A stretch of DNA of 64,000 bases from an uncultured Prevotellaceae bacterium (GTDB taxonomy: Bacteria; Bacteroidota; Bacteroidia; Bacteroidales; Bacteroidaceae). Both the position numbers and the translations under genes were made by a program. Within the stretch, counting starts at the first letter, position 1. Each line of letters opens with the position of its first letter. The notes below the pieces were generated by a model. That model had not been told where the DNA came from. It saw nothing but the letters and a program-made list of their open reading frames with translations, and did not search any database. The stretch covers positions 237,742 to 301,741 of the forward strand of contig OMZE01000001.1 of assembly GCA_900315455.1 (NCBI GenBank), written 5' to 3'. This document shows positions 61,721 through 64,000 of the stretch, piece after piece.

Positions 61721-64000
61721 ATGAAAATAGGCATATCAATATTGTCTGCTCTTTGCCTTGGAAAAGGAAGCGTGGCCGCCCAGGAGAGTTTTCCAGCTTA
61801 CCTTCCCGCAGATTCAACACCAGCTGCGGTAATATGTGCGACTGCCGGACATAGTTACGTCGTATCAAGGCGCAACATGAGCAAGACGGGTGAGGCTTTC
61901 ATCATGGGCATCGATTACTATGACAGCTTCGGCAGGATGGAAGAAAGCACCACGACTGCATACGAGCAGTCGGAAAACGACATCGTTACTTACCATGAGC
62001 TGGACAATTTTGGCAGAGTCTTGAACAAATGGCTCCCTGTTCCTGTCTCACAGGCAGCAGGAGCATTCGTGAACAAAGCCAGCTGCTCGTCTGCCGCAAC
62101 GTCAATTTACAATGACACGGCACCTTTCTCCAACTGGTCTTACGAGGCCTCTCCACTTTCAAGGATTACCGGGGAGACAAGGCCCGGCGCGGCATGGAGA
62201 TTGGCAGGGAAGACAGTGAGCACTTCATATCTCACCAACAACAATGGCGTTGACAGCCTCAGGTGCATGAAATACAGCATGGGATATGTCCCATTCTCCA
62301 ATGTTGTGGTTAATCTCAATGGTTATTACGAACCGGGATCGCTCTCCGTAAAGGTTGAGACCGACGAGGATGGACATGTGACCCTCACATTCACCGACAG
62401 GTGCGGAAGGATGCTTTTGGTAAGGAAGCCGATTGGTGACGGTGGGGTGCGAACATACCTTGACACATACTATGTCTATGACCAGCGAGACAGGCTGTGT
62501 GCCGTACTGCCACCCGCCATTCCGAAACAGGCTGGTTTCGTCCTCACACAACTCATGTCAAAGTATGCCTATCAGTACCAATATGACAGGAAAGGGAGAA
62601 TTGCAGCCAAAAAGCTTCCGGGAGTGGGATGGACGTACATGGCCTATGACGATGCCGACAGAGTCGTTCTCAGCCAGGACAGGGAAATGTACGCTAAAGG
62701 CGAGTCTGTCTTCTATGCCTACGACATCATGGGAAGGGAATGCGTAAGAGGACTGCACCATGGGAACGTGAGCACAGGCTTGGCGAATACTGGTGTCAGT
62801 GGGATAGTTCTTTGCCGTTACACGGGTACGGGCAACATGATGGGCTATAATCTTAATGGAATGAGCCTGAGCAATCCGGAGTTACTCCAAGCCATGTTCT
62901 ATGACTCGCATTCCTTCATTGGATACAACAGCACCTTGGGTTATTCTCCCAACCCTCAATATGATGCCCGGGGCGGCAGTTCCCGAGGCTACCAGACAGG
63001 TATGGTTACTGCCAGGCTTTCATCCTTAGGCGTTGGAGCCTATGACACCATAGCCTTTTACCATGACATCCGGGGGAGAGTCATACAGAGCAGGGAAACC
63101 AATGTTAAGGGAGGGTATGACATAAACATGCTTTCCCTTGGATTGAACGGAGAGGTTTTGGCAAAGAGGCATGACCATACGGCCATAGGTTGGACATCAA
63201 TCACAGAAACGACATCCTGTGCATACGACGGATGGGGCAGGCTGCTCACCACCACCAACAGCATCAACGGCTCCACTCCCGTGACGCTGGCCTCGTACAC
63301 CTACGATGCGGTGGGGCGTGTCTCCTCAAAGACCGTCGGCGGACTGGAGACAAGCACCTATGCCTACAACGTGCGGTCGTGGCCAACGAAAATCAGCGGC
63401 CAGCGGTTCACTGAGCGGCTGTGCTACAATGCGCCGGTGGAGGGGCTGGCACCGGGTCTGGCTACGGCGAGGGGCCTTCGCTTGAATCCTACCATACGAA
63501 GTACGACGAAAAGGCGGAGTACGACTGCATGGGAAATCCCACATGGATTTATCGCAGGAGTCCGGACATCATCAACGACATCCGCCCCTCTTCGCCTTCC
63601 GACCGCCTGCGGCTGGAGTACGAAGGCAACCAGTTGGTGCACGTCACCGACTCGGTGACCTCGGGGCACGACTATGCAGGGGCTTTCCATTTCGAGGACG
63701 GTGCCGACGAGACGGTGGAGTATGAATATGACGGAAACGGCAACATGACGAAAGATTTGAACCGTAACATAACGGAAATCCGATATAATTCATTAAATTT
63801 GCCGTCGATGATAGCATTCGGCGACAACACCTACATCTATTACACCTACAGCGCGACGGGAGAGAAGTTGACGACGAGGTACGTCGTCCGTTTCCTGCCC
63901 ATGCTTGCTCCCGGTGGCGGGGACCTTTCTTCCACGGAGGCGGAATCCCCGGGGGGCATGGGTGACGATATCTCCGGTTCTGGTACGAGAGTTCTTCCCT
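61721..64000 (+). CDS. DUF6443 / Rhs-repeat protein with frameshift, runs past window end
   Basis: From ATG 61721 (MKIGISILSALCLGKGSVAA, signal peptide) the frame stays open to a stop at 63658. It then continues in another frame from the GGGG run at 63442-63445 (about residue 574) to the window end. DUF6443-like start: IDYYDSFGRMEESTTTAYEQ, LDNFGRVLNKWLPVPVS. Rhs/YD repeats: YQYDRKGRIAAKKLPGVGWT, YAYDIMGRECVRGLHHG, and, after the shift, YEYDGNGNMTKDLNRNITEI and RYNSLNLPSMIAFGDNTYIY. Adding one G to the run gives VEGAGTGSGYGEG and one continuous protein. The Rhs core and the variable C-terminal tip, where a toxin would lie, are beyond the window. Confidence 0.8.

Overview
The window looks like a chromosomal segment of a Bacteroidota bacterium, most likely a Prevotella-type gut or rumen organism. 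Three things support this. The promoters follow the Bacteroidota plan (TTTG, 19-20 bp, TAnnTTTG). There is a SusC/SusD glycan-uptake locus. The ATP synthase operon runs atpD-atpC-x-y-atpB-E-F-H-A-G, and two exported proteins have type IX-secretion-like C-termini. No rRNA, tRNA, CRISPR array, integrase, transposase or phage gene was recognised.

Layout. 1-8.2 kb: a leftward block (Gfo/Idh oxidoreductase, GH9 glucanase, TonB-type outer-membrane barrel cut by the window edge) diverges from a second GH9 gene. 8.2-11.4 kb: a DUF1846 protein and a GH28 pectinase. 11.8-22.3 kb: a compact beta-glucan polysaccharide utilisation locus (SusC, SusD, a surface glycan-binding lipoprotein with three tandem C-terminal modules, GH16, GH3). 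Together these should bind, cut, import and finish a beta-1,3- or mixed-linkage glucan. 22.5-25.2 kb: a membrane TPR/HTH regulator and a TPR protein. 25.3-32.4 kb: an SH3 protein, an M3 peptidase, a Lys/Glu-rich exported protein, a GT2, an M6 protease and rpsP. 32.5-38.0 kb: a surface-polysaccharide cluster (three leftward glycosyltransferases, then a rightward flippase and GT2). 38.2-48.4 kb: NhaD antiporter, pfkA and the F-type ATP synthase operon. 48.6-53.0 kb: nucleoside transporter, bifunctional nuclease, rsmE and Na/Pi transporter. 53.0-64.0 kb: a nucleotidyltransferase, a DUF4886 protein, a second membrane TPR/HTH regulator, a DUF3244-like protein, a frameshifted type IX-sorted protein and two large exported YD/Rhs-repeat proteins, the last running off the window.

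The most unusual signal is not a gene. It is a family of 82-91 bp palindromic repeats that each carry a complete promoter. They sit as a four-promoter tandem array upstream of a small exported protein (28553-28849), as two units upstream of nhaD (38050-38175) and as a related two-unit version upstream of the TPR/HTH regulator (22345-22530). A single relative lies upstream of the rightward GH9 gene (5541-5592). In each joined unit the -7 box forms one arm of a hairpin, one junction shows paired compensatory base changes, and all copies point toward the adjacent gene.

A second unusual area is the right end. A type IX-sorted protein gene and the Rhs gene are each broken by an apparent loss of one G in a GGGG run, which could be sequence error, real decay or slippage-based switching.
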